Assembly: GCA_947058225.1 (NCBI GenBank)
Contig: CAMSGF010000059.1
Span: 1-5,860 of the forward strand
DNA: 5,860 nt
Direction: 5' to 3'
Origin: an uncultured Eubacteriaceae bacterium
GTDB taxonomy: Bacteria; Bacillota; Clostridia; Eubacteriales; Anaerofustaceae
Positions 1 through 5,860 of this stretch are shown piece after piece. The notes beneath the pieces were generated by a model. It saw only the letters and a program-made list of their open reading frames with translations, did not search any database and had not been told where the DNA came from. Numbering within the stretch: position 1 is the first letter of the stretch; each line of letters starts with the position of its first letter. A program made the position numbers and the translations under genes.

Positions 1-110
1 GCTTAAACGTTTTCAGAGCAGATACTGTAAGCGGATTCGGTAAAGGATAAGGATAAGATTGCATTGTTTGCAGACAGAGAAAATTTCACTGCCCATAAAA
101 ATGCAGTCCT
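1..110. other. Upstream junction, no identifiable gene
   Basis: This short stretch lies before the hisC ribosome binding site. One plus-strand frame is open from base 3 to a TAA at 48-50 and would encode a 15-residue tail (ending SGFGKG). I cannot match it to the C-terminus of HisD, HisG or any other his protein, so it may be the end of an upstream gene or non-coding sequence. A second frame closes at 41-43. The small direct repeat GGATAAGGATAAG sits at about 45-57. I found no convincing -35/-10 pair between here and hisC, so hisC is probably transcribed from further upstream, but that is an inference. Confidence 0.3.
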
Positions 111-118
111 TAGGAGGT
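111..118 (+). promoter_or_regulatory. hisC ribosome binding site
   Basis: TAGGAGGT is a near-perfect Shine-Dalgarno sequence. It lies 6 bases before the ATG at 125 and decides the hisC start. The same frame is open upstream, with possible starts at TTG 59 and ATG 101, but both precede this site and have no ribosome binding site of their own. The 22 residues they would add do not look like HisC. Confidence 0.85.
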
Positions 119-124
119 TTGAAG

Positions 125-1177
125 ATGATTAAAGATATGGTTGTTAAGGCTCTTCGTGATTATGAATTTTATCAGGCGGTTGACCAAAATTACGATGTTA
201 TTTTAAATGCAAATGAACATCATATGGATATATTAAATGAGAAGCTACAGGATAAGATGATAGAGGCGATAAAAAATGTCAGTATCAATCGTTATCCTCA
301 CCCAAATAACATTTCTTTAAGGAAGAAGTATGCTGATTTTATCGGACTTGACACAGAAAATGTCATAGCAACTGTCGGCTCTGATGAGGGGATAAGGGTT
401 ATAAGCGATACTTTTCTTGAAGCGGGAGATGTGGCAGTTTCTGCTGTTCCGACATTTTCAATGTACAAGGAAATTGCAGTTTTAGGGAAAGGAAAATTTA
501 TAAATATCGAAAGTGATGATGCTTTATCGGTCGATGTAGAAAAAATAATAAAAGTTTCAAATGAAAACAATGCAAAGGTAATATATATTTGTTCTCCAAA
601 CAATCCAAGCGGATATATTTATAAAAGGGAAGATATAATAAAGGTTATAGATAATACGAAGTCTATCGTCGTGATAGACGAGGCATATATGGATTTTTAC
701 GGTGAGAGTAATTTAGATTTAATAAACTATTCAAACAGGGTTATCGTCTTAAAGACTATGTCAAAGGCTTTTGCGGGAGCAGGGCTTAGGGTTGGGTTTA
801 TACTCTCCGACAAAGAAACATCAAGTTATCTCGACGCATCAAGACTTCCCTATAATCTGTCATCTGTCAGCGAGGCTATTGCGATGGTTTTGCTTGATAA
901 TTACGATATAGTAAAAGAAGAAATTGATGTAATAATAAATGAGAGGGAAAGGGTAAAAAAAGTTATAGAAAAAATAGATGACGTAACTTTATTCCCCGTT
1001 AGTGCGAACTTTATTACGTTTAGGAGTAAAAAGGCAGAAGAATTATATTTAAAATTAGAGGAAAACGGAATATCGGTTAGGAAATTTGGGGATGAGCTTA
1101 AAGATACTTTAAGAATATCCATTGGCAGCAAAGAAGAGAATAAAAAGTTAATCGAAGTAATAAAGGAGGTAATATAG
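125..1177 (+). CDS. hisC: Histidinol-phosphate aminotransferase HisC
   Basis: HisC is a PLP-dependent class I/II (fold type I) aminotransferase. It moves the amino group of glutamate to imidazole acetol phosphate, giving histidinol phosphate and 2-oxoglutarate in the cytoplasm. From the ATG at 125 the protein has 350 residues, normal for the family. Visible motifs, in order: ANE near residue 29, RYPHPN at 56-61, GSDEGI at 85-90 (cofactor phosphate region), SPNNPSG at 157-163, DEAYMDF at 185-191 (the Asp contacts the PLP ring nitrogen), TMSKAFAGAGLRVGF with the PLP-binding lysine at 214 and Arg222, and LRISIG at 329-334 with the substrate-carboxylate arginine. No key residue is missing. The early motif reads NANEHH, where many homologues have NENP. 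Its TAG stop abuts the hisB ATG with no gap. Related aromatic or cobyric-acid-type aminotransferases look similar, but the his context settles the assignment. Confidence 0.96.
   Translation: MIKDMVVKALRDYEFYQAVDQNYDVILNANEHHMDILNEKLQDKMIEAIKNVSINRYPHPNNISLRKKYADFIGLDTENVIATVGSDEGIRVISDTFLEAGDVAVSAVPTFSMYKEIAVLGKGKFINIESDDALSVDVEKIIKVSNENNAKVIYICSPNNPSGYIYKREDIIKVIDNTKSIVVIDEAYMDFYGESNLDLINYSNRVIVLKTMSKAFAGAGLRVGFILSDKETSSYLDASRLPYNLSSVSEAIAMVLLDNYDIVKEEIDVIINERERVKKVIEKIDDVTLFPVSANFITFRSKKAEELYLKLEENGISVRKFGDELKDTLRISIGSKEENKKLIEVIKEVI
1162..1170 (+). promoter_or_regulatory. hisB ribosome binding site
   Basis: AAAGGAGGT lies inside the last codons of hisC, 7 bases before the hisB ATG. It is the strongest Shine-Dalgarno in the cluster. 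hisB can therefore be initiated independently, even though it directly abuts hisC. Confidence 0.85.
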
Positions 1178-1756
1178 ATGCGTAAGGCTTCAAAGGAAAG
1201 AAATACAAAGGAAACCGAAATTTTTATAAGTCTTAATTTAGACGGCGACGGAAAGTGCGAGATTGATACGAAGATTGGATTTTTAGACCATATGTTTACA
1301 CTTCTTGCAGTTCATTCAGGTTTTGATTTGAAGATAAAAGCGATGGGCGATTTGGAGGTTGATAATCACCACACAGTTGAAGATATAGGAATTGTATTCG
1401 GTGAGGTTTTAAAGGAAGCTTTGGGAGATAAAAAGGGAATAAAAAGGTATGGAACGTTCTTTCTCCCTCATGATGATGTTCTTGCAAGGGTAAGCCTTGA
1501 TTTAGGCGGAAGAGGTTATTTGGTATACGATTCGCCTTTTACGTGTGAGAGAATAGGTCATTTTGAAACTGAAACTTTAGAGGACTTTTTATACGCTTTT
1601 GCATCAAATTCAAGGATAAACTTAAATATAAAGATGCTCGATAAGGGAAATAATCATCATATGGCAGAGGCTATTTTTAAGGCACTTGGCAGGGCATTAA
1701 AGGAAGCTGTGACGGTAGAAGGGGATAAAGTTCCTTCAAGCAAGGGTGTGTTATGA
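1178..1756 (+). CDS. hisB: Imidazoleglycerol-phosphate dehydratase HisB
   Basis: This is the Mn-dependent dehydratase that turns imidazole glycerol phosphate into imidazole acetol phosphate, the substrate of HisC. At 192 residues it is the monofunctional form. It lacks the N-terminal HAD phosphatase domain of the enterobacterial HisB, so histidinol-phosphate phosphatase must be encoded elsewhere. The two family repeats are clear: FLDHMF at 35-40 with DNHHTVED at 62-69, and the matching NNHHMAEA at 158-165. These His and Glu residues are the expected metal ligands. The C-terminus PSSKGVL is typical. Residues 97-101 read PHDDV, where most homologues have PMDEA, so the Met and Glu are replaced; the rest of that segment (LARVSLDLGGRGYLV) aligns well. 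The start is fixed by the strong upstream ribosome binding site. Its TGA stop overlaps the hisH ATG (ATGA). Confidence 0.96.
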   Translation: MRKASKERNTKETEIFISLNLDGDGKCEIDTKIGFLDHMFTLLAVHSGFDLKIKAMGDLEVDNHHTVEDIGIVFGEVLKEALGDKKGIKRYGTFFLPHDDVLARVSLDLGGRGYLVYDSPFTCERIGHFETETLEDFLYAFASNSRINLNIKMLDKGNNHHMAEAIFKALGRALKEAVTVEGDKVPSSKGVL

Positions 1757-2358
1757 TAGGCATAATTGATTACGGTGTTGGAAATTTAAAGAATGTAAGC
1801 GGAGCACTCGACAGACTCAATGTTGAAAATATAATAACAGATGATATTTTAAAACTTAAAAAGTGCGAAAAGCTGATTCTTCCCGGAGTCGGTGCATTTA
1901 TGGAGGGGATGAAAGGGTTAGAAGAAAGGGGACTTGATTTATTTTTAAGAAAATGGGTAGAAAGCGGGAAATATATTCTTGGTATTTGTCTTGGTATGCA
2001 GCTTTTGTTTGATAAAAGCTATGAGATGGGAGAGTGTGAGGGGCTTAAATTTATAAAAGGAGAGATAATTAAATTCAGTCCTGATATTAATTTAAAAATA
2101 CCTCATATGGGTTGGAACTGTCTTTTGAAAAACAATGATGATGATATATTAAAAAATATTGGAAAAGATTATGTTTATTTTGTTCATTCTTTTTATGCGA
2201 GTGAGTTAAATGATGAAAATTTAATTGCATATGCAGATTATGGCGTTAAAGTTCCTGCGATAGTTAGAAACAAAAATGTAATAGGAATGCAGTTTCATCC
2301 TGAAAAAAGCGACAAGATAGGTAAACAATTATTAATAAATTATTTGGAGTTAAGATAA
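1753..2358 (+). CDS. hisH: Imidazole glycerol phosphate synthase, glutaminase subunit HisH
   Basis: HisH is a class I (triad) glutamine amidotransferase. It hydrolyses glutamine and passes ammonia through the barrel of its partner HisF. The 201-residue protein shows DYGVGNLKN at 6-14, the oxyanion strand PGVGAF at 44-49, the nucleophile elbow GICLGMQ with Cys79 at 77-83, HMGWN at 118-122, YFVHSFYA at 142-149, and QFHPEKS at 180-186 carrying His182 and Glu184. The Cys-His-Glu triad is therefore complete. The ATG overlaps the hisB stop by 4 bases and is preceded only by a weak AAGGGTG site (1742-1748), so translation probably depends on reinitiation after hisB. HisF is encoded one gene downstream, with hisA between them, which is a common arrangement. 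Confidence 0.96.
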   Translation: MIGIIDYGVGNLKNVSGALDRLNVENIITDDILKLKKCEKLILPGVGAFMEGMKGLEERGLDLFLRKWVESGKYILGICLGMQLLFDKSYEMGECEGLKFIKGEIIKFSPDINLKIPHMGWNCLLKNNDDDILKNIGKDYVYFVHSFYASELNDENLIAYADYGVKVPAIVRNKNVIGMQFHPEKSDKIGKQLLINYLELR

Positions 2359-3062
2359 TGATAATATATCCGGCTATAGACATTATAAATAAGAAGTGTG
2401 TAAGACTTAAAAAAGGAGATTATGACAAAAAGACGACGTATGATTTATCTCCTCTTAAAGCTGCCGCTTATTTTGAAAAAAAGAACGTAACCCATCTTCA
2501 CGTTGTTGATTTGGATGCGGCAAAAAACGGAGTGCTTTCAAATTACGATGTGATAAGAGAGATAATAGAAAAGACTTCTTTAAAGGTTGAAGCGTGTGGA
2601 GGAATAAGGAGTAGGGAAGATATAAGAAGATATGTTGAAATAGGAGCGGACAGGGTATCAATCGGGACTGTTGCGATAGAAAATTTTGACTTTTTACAGG
2701 AAATGACAAATTTATTTCCCGGGAAAATCAGTTTATCCCTCGATATAAAAGATGACTTTATCTATATAAAAGGCTGGAGGGAGAATACGAACATAAAGAT
2801 ATGGGACTTTTTAAAAAAGGTTAATAATTTGGATATATCGGGCATTGTTACAACTGATATAGAAAGGGACGGAACATTGACAAAGCCGAATTTCTGTCTT
2901 TATAAAAGGCTTATGGAAAACACTGACAAATTTATAACTGCAAGCGGTGGTATAGGCTCAAAGGAAGATGTATTTAAGTTAAATGAAATCGGAGTGGACG
3001 GGTGTATTGTGGGGAAAGCGATATATGAAAATAAAATTAAAATTGAGGAAATATTATGTTAG
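2358..3062 (+). CDS. hisA: ProFAR isomerase HisA
   Basis: HisA opens the ribose ring of ProFAR in an Amadori rearrangement, giving PRFAR, the substrate of HisF. The protein is 234 residues, slightly short but within the range for this (beta/alpha)8 barrel. It begins IIYPAIDI with catalytic Asp8. VRLKKGDY follows at 15-22, then CGGIRS at 80-85 (first phosphate site), SLDIKDD at 127-133 with the second catalytic Asp at about 129-130, TDIERDGTL at 166-174, and ASGGIGS at 195-201 (second phosphate site). These are the HisA signatures, and the paralogue HisF is encoded next. The ATG overlaps the hisH stop by one base (TAATG), with TGGAG about 8 bases upstream inside hisH. The last 7 bases overlap hisF. 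Confidence 0.96.
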   Translation: MIIYPAIDIINKKCVRLKKGDYDKKTTYDLSPLKAAAYFEKKNVTHLHVVDLDAAKNGVLSNYDVIREIIEKTSLKVEACGGIRSREDIRRYVEIGADRVSIGTVAIENFDFLQEMTNLFPGKISLSLDIKDDFIYIKGWRENTNIKIWDFLKKVNNLDISGIVTTDIERDGTLTKPNFCLYKRLMENTDKFITASGGIGSKEDVFKLNEIGVDGCIVGKAIYENKIKIEEILC

Positions 3063-3814
3063 CGAAAAGGATAATACCATGTTTGGATGTAGACCATGGA
3101 AGAGTTGTAAAGGGAAAAAACTTTGTGGATATAAAAGATGTGGACGACCCTGTAAAACTTGGGGAGCATTATTCAAAAATGGGTGCGGATGAACTTGTTT
3201 TTTATGATATAACCGCATCGAGTGAAGAAAGGGATATATTTATAAATACGGTTGAAAACATTGCAAGAAAAGTGAGTATTCCTTTTACGATAGGAGGGGG
3301 GATAAAATCCTGCGATGATTTTAGGAAGGTGCTTCTTGCAGGGGCGGATAAGGTCAGTATCAATTCACAGGCTGTTAAAAATCCAAAACTCATAACAGAT
3401 GGGGCAAAAAGGTTTGGAAGTCAGTGTGTCGTGCTTTCGATAGATGCAAAGAGGAATGATAAAGGTTCATTTGATGTGTATATCAAGGGTGGCAGGGAGA
3501 ATACATATATAGATGCGATTGAGTGGGCAAAAAGGGGAGAGGAGCTTGGAGCAGGAGAGATATGTATTAATTCGATAGATACAGACGGTGTAAAAGACGG
3601 GTTTGACCTTGAGCTTATAGAAAGGTTAAACGAGGTTTTAACGATACCGATAATCGCTTCCGGAGGGGCGGGGAAGATTGAGGACTTTTTAAATGTATTA
3701 AATGCCGGTGCAGACGCAGCACTTGCTGCGAGTGTGTTTCATTTTGGAGAGATAAATATAAAAGAATTAAAGGAATATTTAAGTGCAAATGATGTAGAAA
3801 TGAGGTTGGTTTAA
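3056..3814 (+). CDS. hisF: Imidazole glycerol phosphate synthase, cyclase subunit HisF
   Basis: HisF uses ammonia from HisH to split PRFAR into imidazole glycerol phosphate and AICAR; AICAR returns to purine synthesis. The 252 residues match the usual length. Signatures are [16 protein letters not shown] at 5-20 with catalytic Asp11, TIGGGIKS at 78-85 (phosphate site), SIDAKR at 128-133 with catalytic Asp130, [13 protein letters not shown] at 172-184, [11 protein letters not shown] at 201-211 (second phosphate site) and ASVFHFGE at 225-232. In the [10 protein letters not shown] loop, valine 179 takes the place of the threonine found in most homologues (DGTKDGYD). The start overlaps hisA by 7 bases and has GAGGA 6 bases upstream. 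One base separates its stop from hisIE. Confidence 0.97.
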   Translation: MLAKRIIPCLDVDHGRVVKGKNFVDIKDVDDPVKLGEHYSKMGADELVFYDITASSEERDIFINTVENIARKVSIPFTIGGGIKSCDDFRKVLLAGADKVSINSQAVKNPKLITDGAKRFGSQCVVLSIDAKRNDKGSFDVYIKGGRENTYIDAIEWAKRGEELGAGEICINSIDTDGVKDGFDLELIERLNEVLTIPIIASGGAGKIEDFLNVLNAGADAALAASVFHFGEINIKELKEYLSANDVEMRLV

Positions 3815-3815
3815 G

Positions 3816-4433
3816 ATGAAGTTTGAAGAATTTAAGTTAGATGAAAACGGGTTGTTGCCTGTGATTATTCAAGATGAGAGGACATCTGAAATTTTAATGC
3901 TCGGATATATGAACGAAGAAGCGTATGAAAAGACACTTGAAACAAACAAAGTTCATTTTTTTTCAAGGAGCAGAAAAAAGCTTTGGCTTAAAGGAGAAAC
4001 GAGTTCAAATTTTTTAAATGTTATAAGCATTACATCCGATTGTGATAATGATACACTTCTCATAAAAGCAAAACCTGACGGACCGACCTGTCATACCGGA
4101 GAGAAAAGCTGCTTTTTTAACAGCATTAAAGAGGCAGATATCGACAAAAGTAGTTATATTTTGTTTAAATTATATGATTTAATTAGTGATAGGATTGTAA
4201 ATGAGGTTGAGGGGTCTTATACGAATTATCTTTTGAGAAAGGGTATCGATAAGATTTCAAACAAGATAGCAGAAGAGAGCATACAAACGGTTATAGCGTG
4301 TAAAAACGGTGATAAGAGAGATATTATTTTTGAAACGACGGATTTAATGTATCATTTGCTCGTTATGTTAAACGATATGGAAATCCCTCTTGAAGAAATA
4401 TTTATGGAACTCAATAACAGATACAGGGGGTAA
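3816..4433 (+). CDS. hisI: Bifunctional PR-AMP cyclohydrolase / PR-ATP pyrophosphatase HisIE
   Basis: This fusion carries out steps two and three of the pathway. The C-terminal HisE domain cleaves phosphoribosyl-ATP to phosphoribosyl-AMP, and the N-terminal HisI domain opens the adenine ring. The HisI domain (about 1-110) has LMLGYMN at 27-33, FFSRSRKKLWLKGETSSN at 48-65, DCDND at 75-79 (metal site) and GPTCHTG at 89-95 with Cys92, plus SCFF at 98-101 with Cys99. The HisE domain (about 115-205) has SYTNYLLRKG at 134-143, EESIQ at 153-157, KNGDK at 163-167 and ETTDLMYHLLVML at 173-185. The family's metal motif is EExxE followed by ExxD. Here the third Glu is Gln157 (codon CAA), while E153, E154, E173 and D176 are kept. 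Total length of 205 residues is normal for the fusion. A T8 run at 3956-3963 encodes part of the FFSRSR motif. GAGG at 3802-3805 may serve as the ribosome binding site. Confidence 0.95.
   Translation: MKFEEFKLDENGLLPVIIQDERTSEILMLGYMNEEAYEKTLETNKVHFFSRSRKKLWLKGETSSNFLNVISITSDCDNDTLLIKAKPDGPTCHTGEKSCFFNSIKEADIDKSSYILFKLYDLISDRIVNEVEGSYTNYLLRKGIDKISNKIAEESIQTVIACKNGDKRDIIFETTDLMYHLLVMLNDMEIPLEEIFMELNNRYRG
4425..4430 (+). promoter_or_regulatory. Citrate synthase ribosome binding site
   Basis: AGGGGG occupies the last codons of hisIE. Two in-frame ATG codons follow, at 4433 and 4436. The gap is 2 bases to the first and 5 to the second, so 4436 is the better-placed start. The ATG at 4433 overlaps the hisIE stop as TAATG and remains possible; it would add one methionine. 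Confidence 0.6.
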
Positions 4434-4435
4434 TG

Positions 4436-5809
4436 ATGTTAGAAAAGAAAGAAAATAAATTTTCGGTTATAACGCCTGAAGTTAAAAACCTTGGAACTAT
4501 ATGCAAGAAAAAATGTGCGATTCCAAAGCATTTATACGATGAATACAATGTCAACATAGGTCTTAGGGATAAGGATGGGAATGGGGTGCTTACGGGGCTT
4601 ACTGAAATTTCAGATGTTATGGGAAGCAAAATGGAAAAGGGCAAAAAGATTTTTGTCGAGGGTGAACTTAAATACAGGGGAATAAATATAGAAGATTTAG
4701 TCGATGGGTTTATAAATGATGACAGATTTGGCTTTGAGGAGGTTACATATCTTCTTATAGCGGGAAGCCTTCCCGGAGAAAAGGAATTTGAAGATTTTAA
4801 GGAACTTATAAATCATTATCGTTCCCTTCCGCCAAGTTTTGTCAGGGATATAATTATGAAAGCACCGAGTACGGATGTTATGAATATGATGGCTAGAAGT
4901 GTGCTTACGATGTATTCTTATGATGACAATCCCGATGATATTTCGATAAATAATGTCTTGAGGCAGTGTTTGCAGCTTATTGCGGCATTTCCGATGTTCG
5001 CAGTGTATAGTTATCAGGCGTATAAGCATTATCTTCAGGGAGGGAGTTTGTTTATTCATTCTACTGAAAAAGAGCTTTCAACAGCTGAAAACATACTGAT
5101 GATGCTTAGGGATGACAGGAAATATACGAAGCTTGAGGCAAAGATTCTCGATTTGGCACTTGTGCTTCACGCAGAGCATGGCGGTGGGAATAACTCAACT
5201 TTTACAAACCACGTTGTATCGTCAACGGGAACGGATACATATTCTGCCATGGCGGCGAGCCTTTCTTCTTTAAAAGGACCGAAGCATGGTGGTGCGAACA
5301 TAAAAAATGTGGATATGTTTGAAGATATTAAAGAAAATGTGAAAGACTGGGATGATGAAGATGAAATCTTTAATTATCTGGAAAAGATATTAGACGGACT
5401 TGCCTTTGATAAAACAGGGCTTATATACGGGATGGGACATGCAATATATTCACTTTCAGACCCGAGGGCGTTGATTTTTAAAGGTTTTGTGGAAAAACTT
5501 TCAAAGGAAAAGGGAATTGAAGATGAATTTAAGCTTTATTCTCTTGTTGAAAAGTTGGCACCAAAGGTTATTAATTCGAGAAGGAGAATTTATAAAGGGG
5601 TTTGCTCTAATATAGATTTTTATTCAGGCTTTGTATATAAAATGCTTGGAATTCCAAAGGAATTGTTTACTCCTATATTTGCAGTGTCGAGAATTTCAGG
5701 GTGGTCCGCTCACAGAATCGAAGCGCTCATAAACGGCGGAAAGATTATAAGACCTGCGTATGCGGGGGTTAAAAAGCCGGTTGATTATGTGAAGATGAAA
5801 GACAGATAA
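4436..5809 (+). CDS. Type I (Si-type) citrate synthase, clostridial long form
   Basis: The predicted enzyme condenses acetyl-CoA with oxaloacetate to give citrate in the cytoplasm. It has 457 residues from ATG 4436. A lysine-rich N-terminus with two cysteines (KNLGTICKKKCAIPKH, about 17-32) leads into NVNIGLRDKDGNGVLTGLTEI, a segment I associate with the roughly 450-residue citrate synthases of Clostridia. The catalytic core follows: YRGINIEDLV at 80-89, LHAEHGGGNNSTF at 244-256 with His248, GPKHGGAN at 281-288 with catalytic His284, GMGHAIYSLSDPRA at 332-345 with His335 and Arg344, NIDFYSG at 392-398 with catalytic Asp394, and AVSRISGWSAHRIE at 416-429 with Arg419 and Arg427. The catalytic His/His/Asp set is intact. 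It is unrelated to Re-citrate synthase. A 2-methylcitrate synthase activity cannot be excluded from sequence alone. It is coupled to hisIE with no terminator between them, and may supply carbon for glutamate. Confidence 0.93.
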   Translation: MLEKKENKFSVITPEVKNLGTICKKKCAIPKHLYDEYNVNIGLRDKDGNGVLTGLTEISDVMGSKMEKGKKIFVEGELKYRGINIEDLVDGFINDDRFGFEEVTYLLIAGSLPGEKEFEDFKELINHYRSLPPSFVRDIIMKAPSTDVMNMMARSVLTMYSYDDNPDDISINNVLRQCLQLIAAFPMFAVYSYQAYKHYLQGGSLFIHSTEKELSTAENILMMLRDDRKYTKLEAKILDLALVLHAEHGGGNNSTFTNHVVSSTGTDTYSAMAASLSSLKGPKHGGANIKNVDMFEDIKENVKDWDDEDEIFNYLEKILDGLAFDKTGLIYGMGHAIYSLSDPRALIFKGFVEKLSKEKGIEDEFKLYSLVEKLAPKVINSRRRIYKGVCSNIDFYSGFVYKMLGIPKELFTPIFAVSRISGWSAHRIEALINGGKIIRPAYAGVKKPVDYVKMKDR

Positions 5810-5810
5810 A
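5781..5810 (+). promoter_or_regulatory. Possible promoter in the 3' end of the citrate synthase gene
   Basis: TTGATT (5781-5786) is followed after 18 bases by GATAAA (5805-5810). Each hexamer matches the sigma-A consensus at four of six positions. It would start transcription near 5817, exactly where base composition changes to GC-rich. The match is weak and such pairs are common in AT-rich DNA, so this is suggestive only because of its position. Confidence 0.25.
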
Positions 5811-5815
5811 GAGTT

Positions 5816-5860
5816 TTTCCCTGTGGACCCGCCGGCGAGAAGCACCATGCAGGTGGGAAA
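5816..5860 (+). other. GC-rich potentially structured element, truncated by window end
   Basis: After the citrate synthase stop the sequence changes from AT-rich to about 72% GC over bases 5819-5857 (28 of 39). It can fold several ways. CCCGCC (5828-5833) pairs with GGTGGG (5852-5857) using one G-U pair. CACC (5843-5846) pairs with GGTG (5852-5855) around a 5-base loop. TTTCCC (5816-5821) pairs with GGGAAA (5855-5860). CGCCGGCG (5830-5837) is a palindrome. These pairings compete for the same bases. No T-run follows a stem on either strand within the window, so it is not a recognisable intrinsic terminator. It could be the 5' part of a small RNA or leader of the next gene; I do not recognise the family. 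Confidence 0.4.

Noticed and set aside
59..99. Promoter just upstream of hisC (TTGCAT or TTGCAG with CATAAA)
   Set aside because: No combination gives an acceptable hexamer pair at 16-18 base spacing; the best -10-like CATAAA sits about 20 bases from TTGCAG.
59..124. N-terminal extension of HisC from TTG 59 or ATG 101
   Set aside because: The strong ribosome binding site at 111-118 lies inside this extension and points to ATG 125. The extra 22 residues do not resemble HisC, and 350 residues is already full family length.
298..603. 101-residue minus-strand open frame within hisC
   Set aside because: It is antisense to conserved HisC coding sequence, with no ribosome binding site or domain evidence seen.
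955..961. A7 run in hisC as a programmed frameshift site
   Set aside because: The reading frame and motifs continue normally to the C-terminus, no alternative-frame product of interest follows, and such runs are common in AT-rich genes.
2983..3192. 69-residue open frame overlapping the hisA/hisF junction
   Set aside because: It is a frame-shifted reading of hisA and hisF, both of which show intact family motifs. The Cys/Gly-rich peptide is a by-product.
4697..5059. 120-residue open frame on the minus strand inside the citrate synthase gene
   Set aside because: It lies wholly opposite a well-conserved citrate synthase, has no recognisable domain, and its composition is what the complement of the sense codons would give. 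It is treated as a shadow.
5816..5860. Intrinsic terminator for the operon
   Set aside because: The T-run precedes the GC-rich stems instead of following them, and no T-tract follows a stem on the opposite strand either.
1..5860. Mobile elements, CRISPR arrays, tRNA or rRNA genes
   Set aside because: No repeat-spacer pattern, transposase motif, terminal inverted repeat or RNA gene signature was seen. Almost the whole window is accounted for by seven metabolic genes.

Overview
The window is a low-GC, same-strand cluster that looks like the middle and end of a bacterial histidine biosynthesis operon, followed by a citrate synthase gene. AT-rich codon choice (arginine mostly AGA/AGG, many ATA isoleucines), strong AGGAGG-type ribosome binding sites, a fused HisIE and the clostridial-style long citrate synthase point to an anaerobic Firmicute, probably a Clostridia-like lineage. 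I cannot name the species from the sequence.

Layout: bases 1-124 hold the end of whatever lies upstream plus the hisC ribosome binding site. Then come hisC (125-1177), hisB (1178-1756), hisH (1753-2358), hisA (2358-3062), hisF (3056-3814), hisIE (3816-4433) and a type I citrate synthase gene (about 4436-5809). Junctions run from a 7-base overlap to a 2-base gap, so all seven genes are very probably co-transcribed and most are translationally coupled. The last 50 bases are non-coding and abruptly GC-rich, and they look like the start of a structured RNA or leader cut by the window edge.

How the genes work together: HisIE removes pyrophosphate from phosphoribosyl-ATP and opens the ring. HisA isomerises the product (ProFAR to PRFAR). 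HisH supplies ammonia from glutamine to HisF, which makes imidazole glycerol phosphate (IGP) and AICAR. HisB dehydrates IGP, and HisC transaminates the product to histidinol phosphate. HisG, HisD and a histidinol-phosphate phosphatase are absent and must be encoded elsewhere; this HisB has no phosphatase domain. Citrate synthase is not a histidine enzyme, but it leads towards 2-oxoglutarate and so to the glutamate and glutamine used by HisC and HisH.

The window is mostly ordinary metabolism, and I see no new defence, mobile or toxin system. Points worth a second look are a Glu-to-Gln change in the metal-binding motif of the HisE domain, the coupling of citrate synthase to the his operon, the GC-rich terminal element with a possible promoter, a T8 tract inside hisIE, and several substitutions at conserved positions in HisB and HisF.
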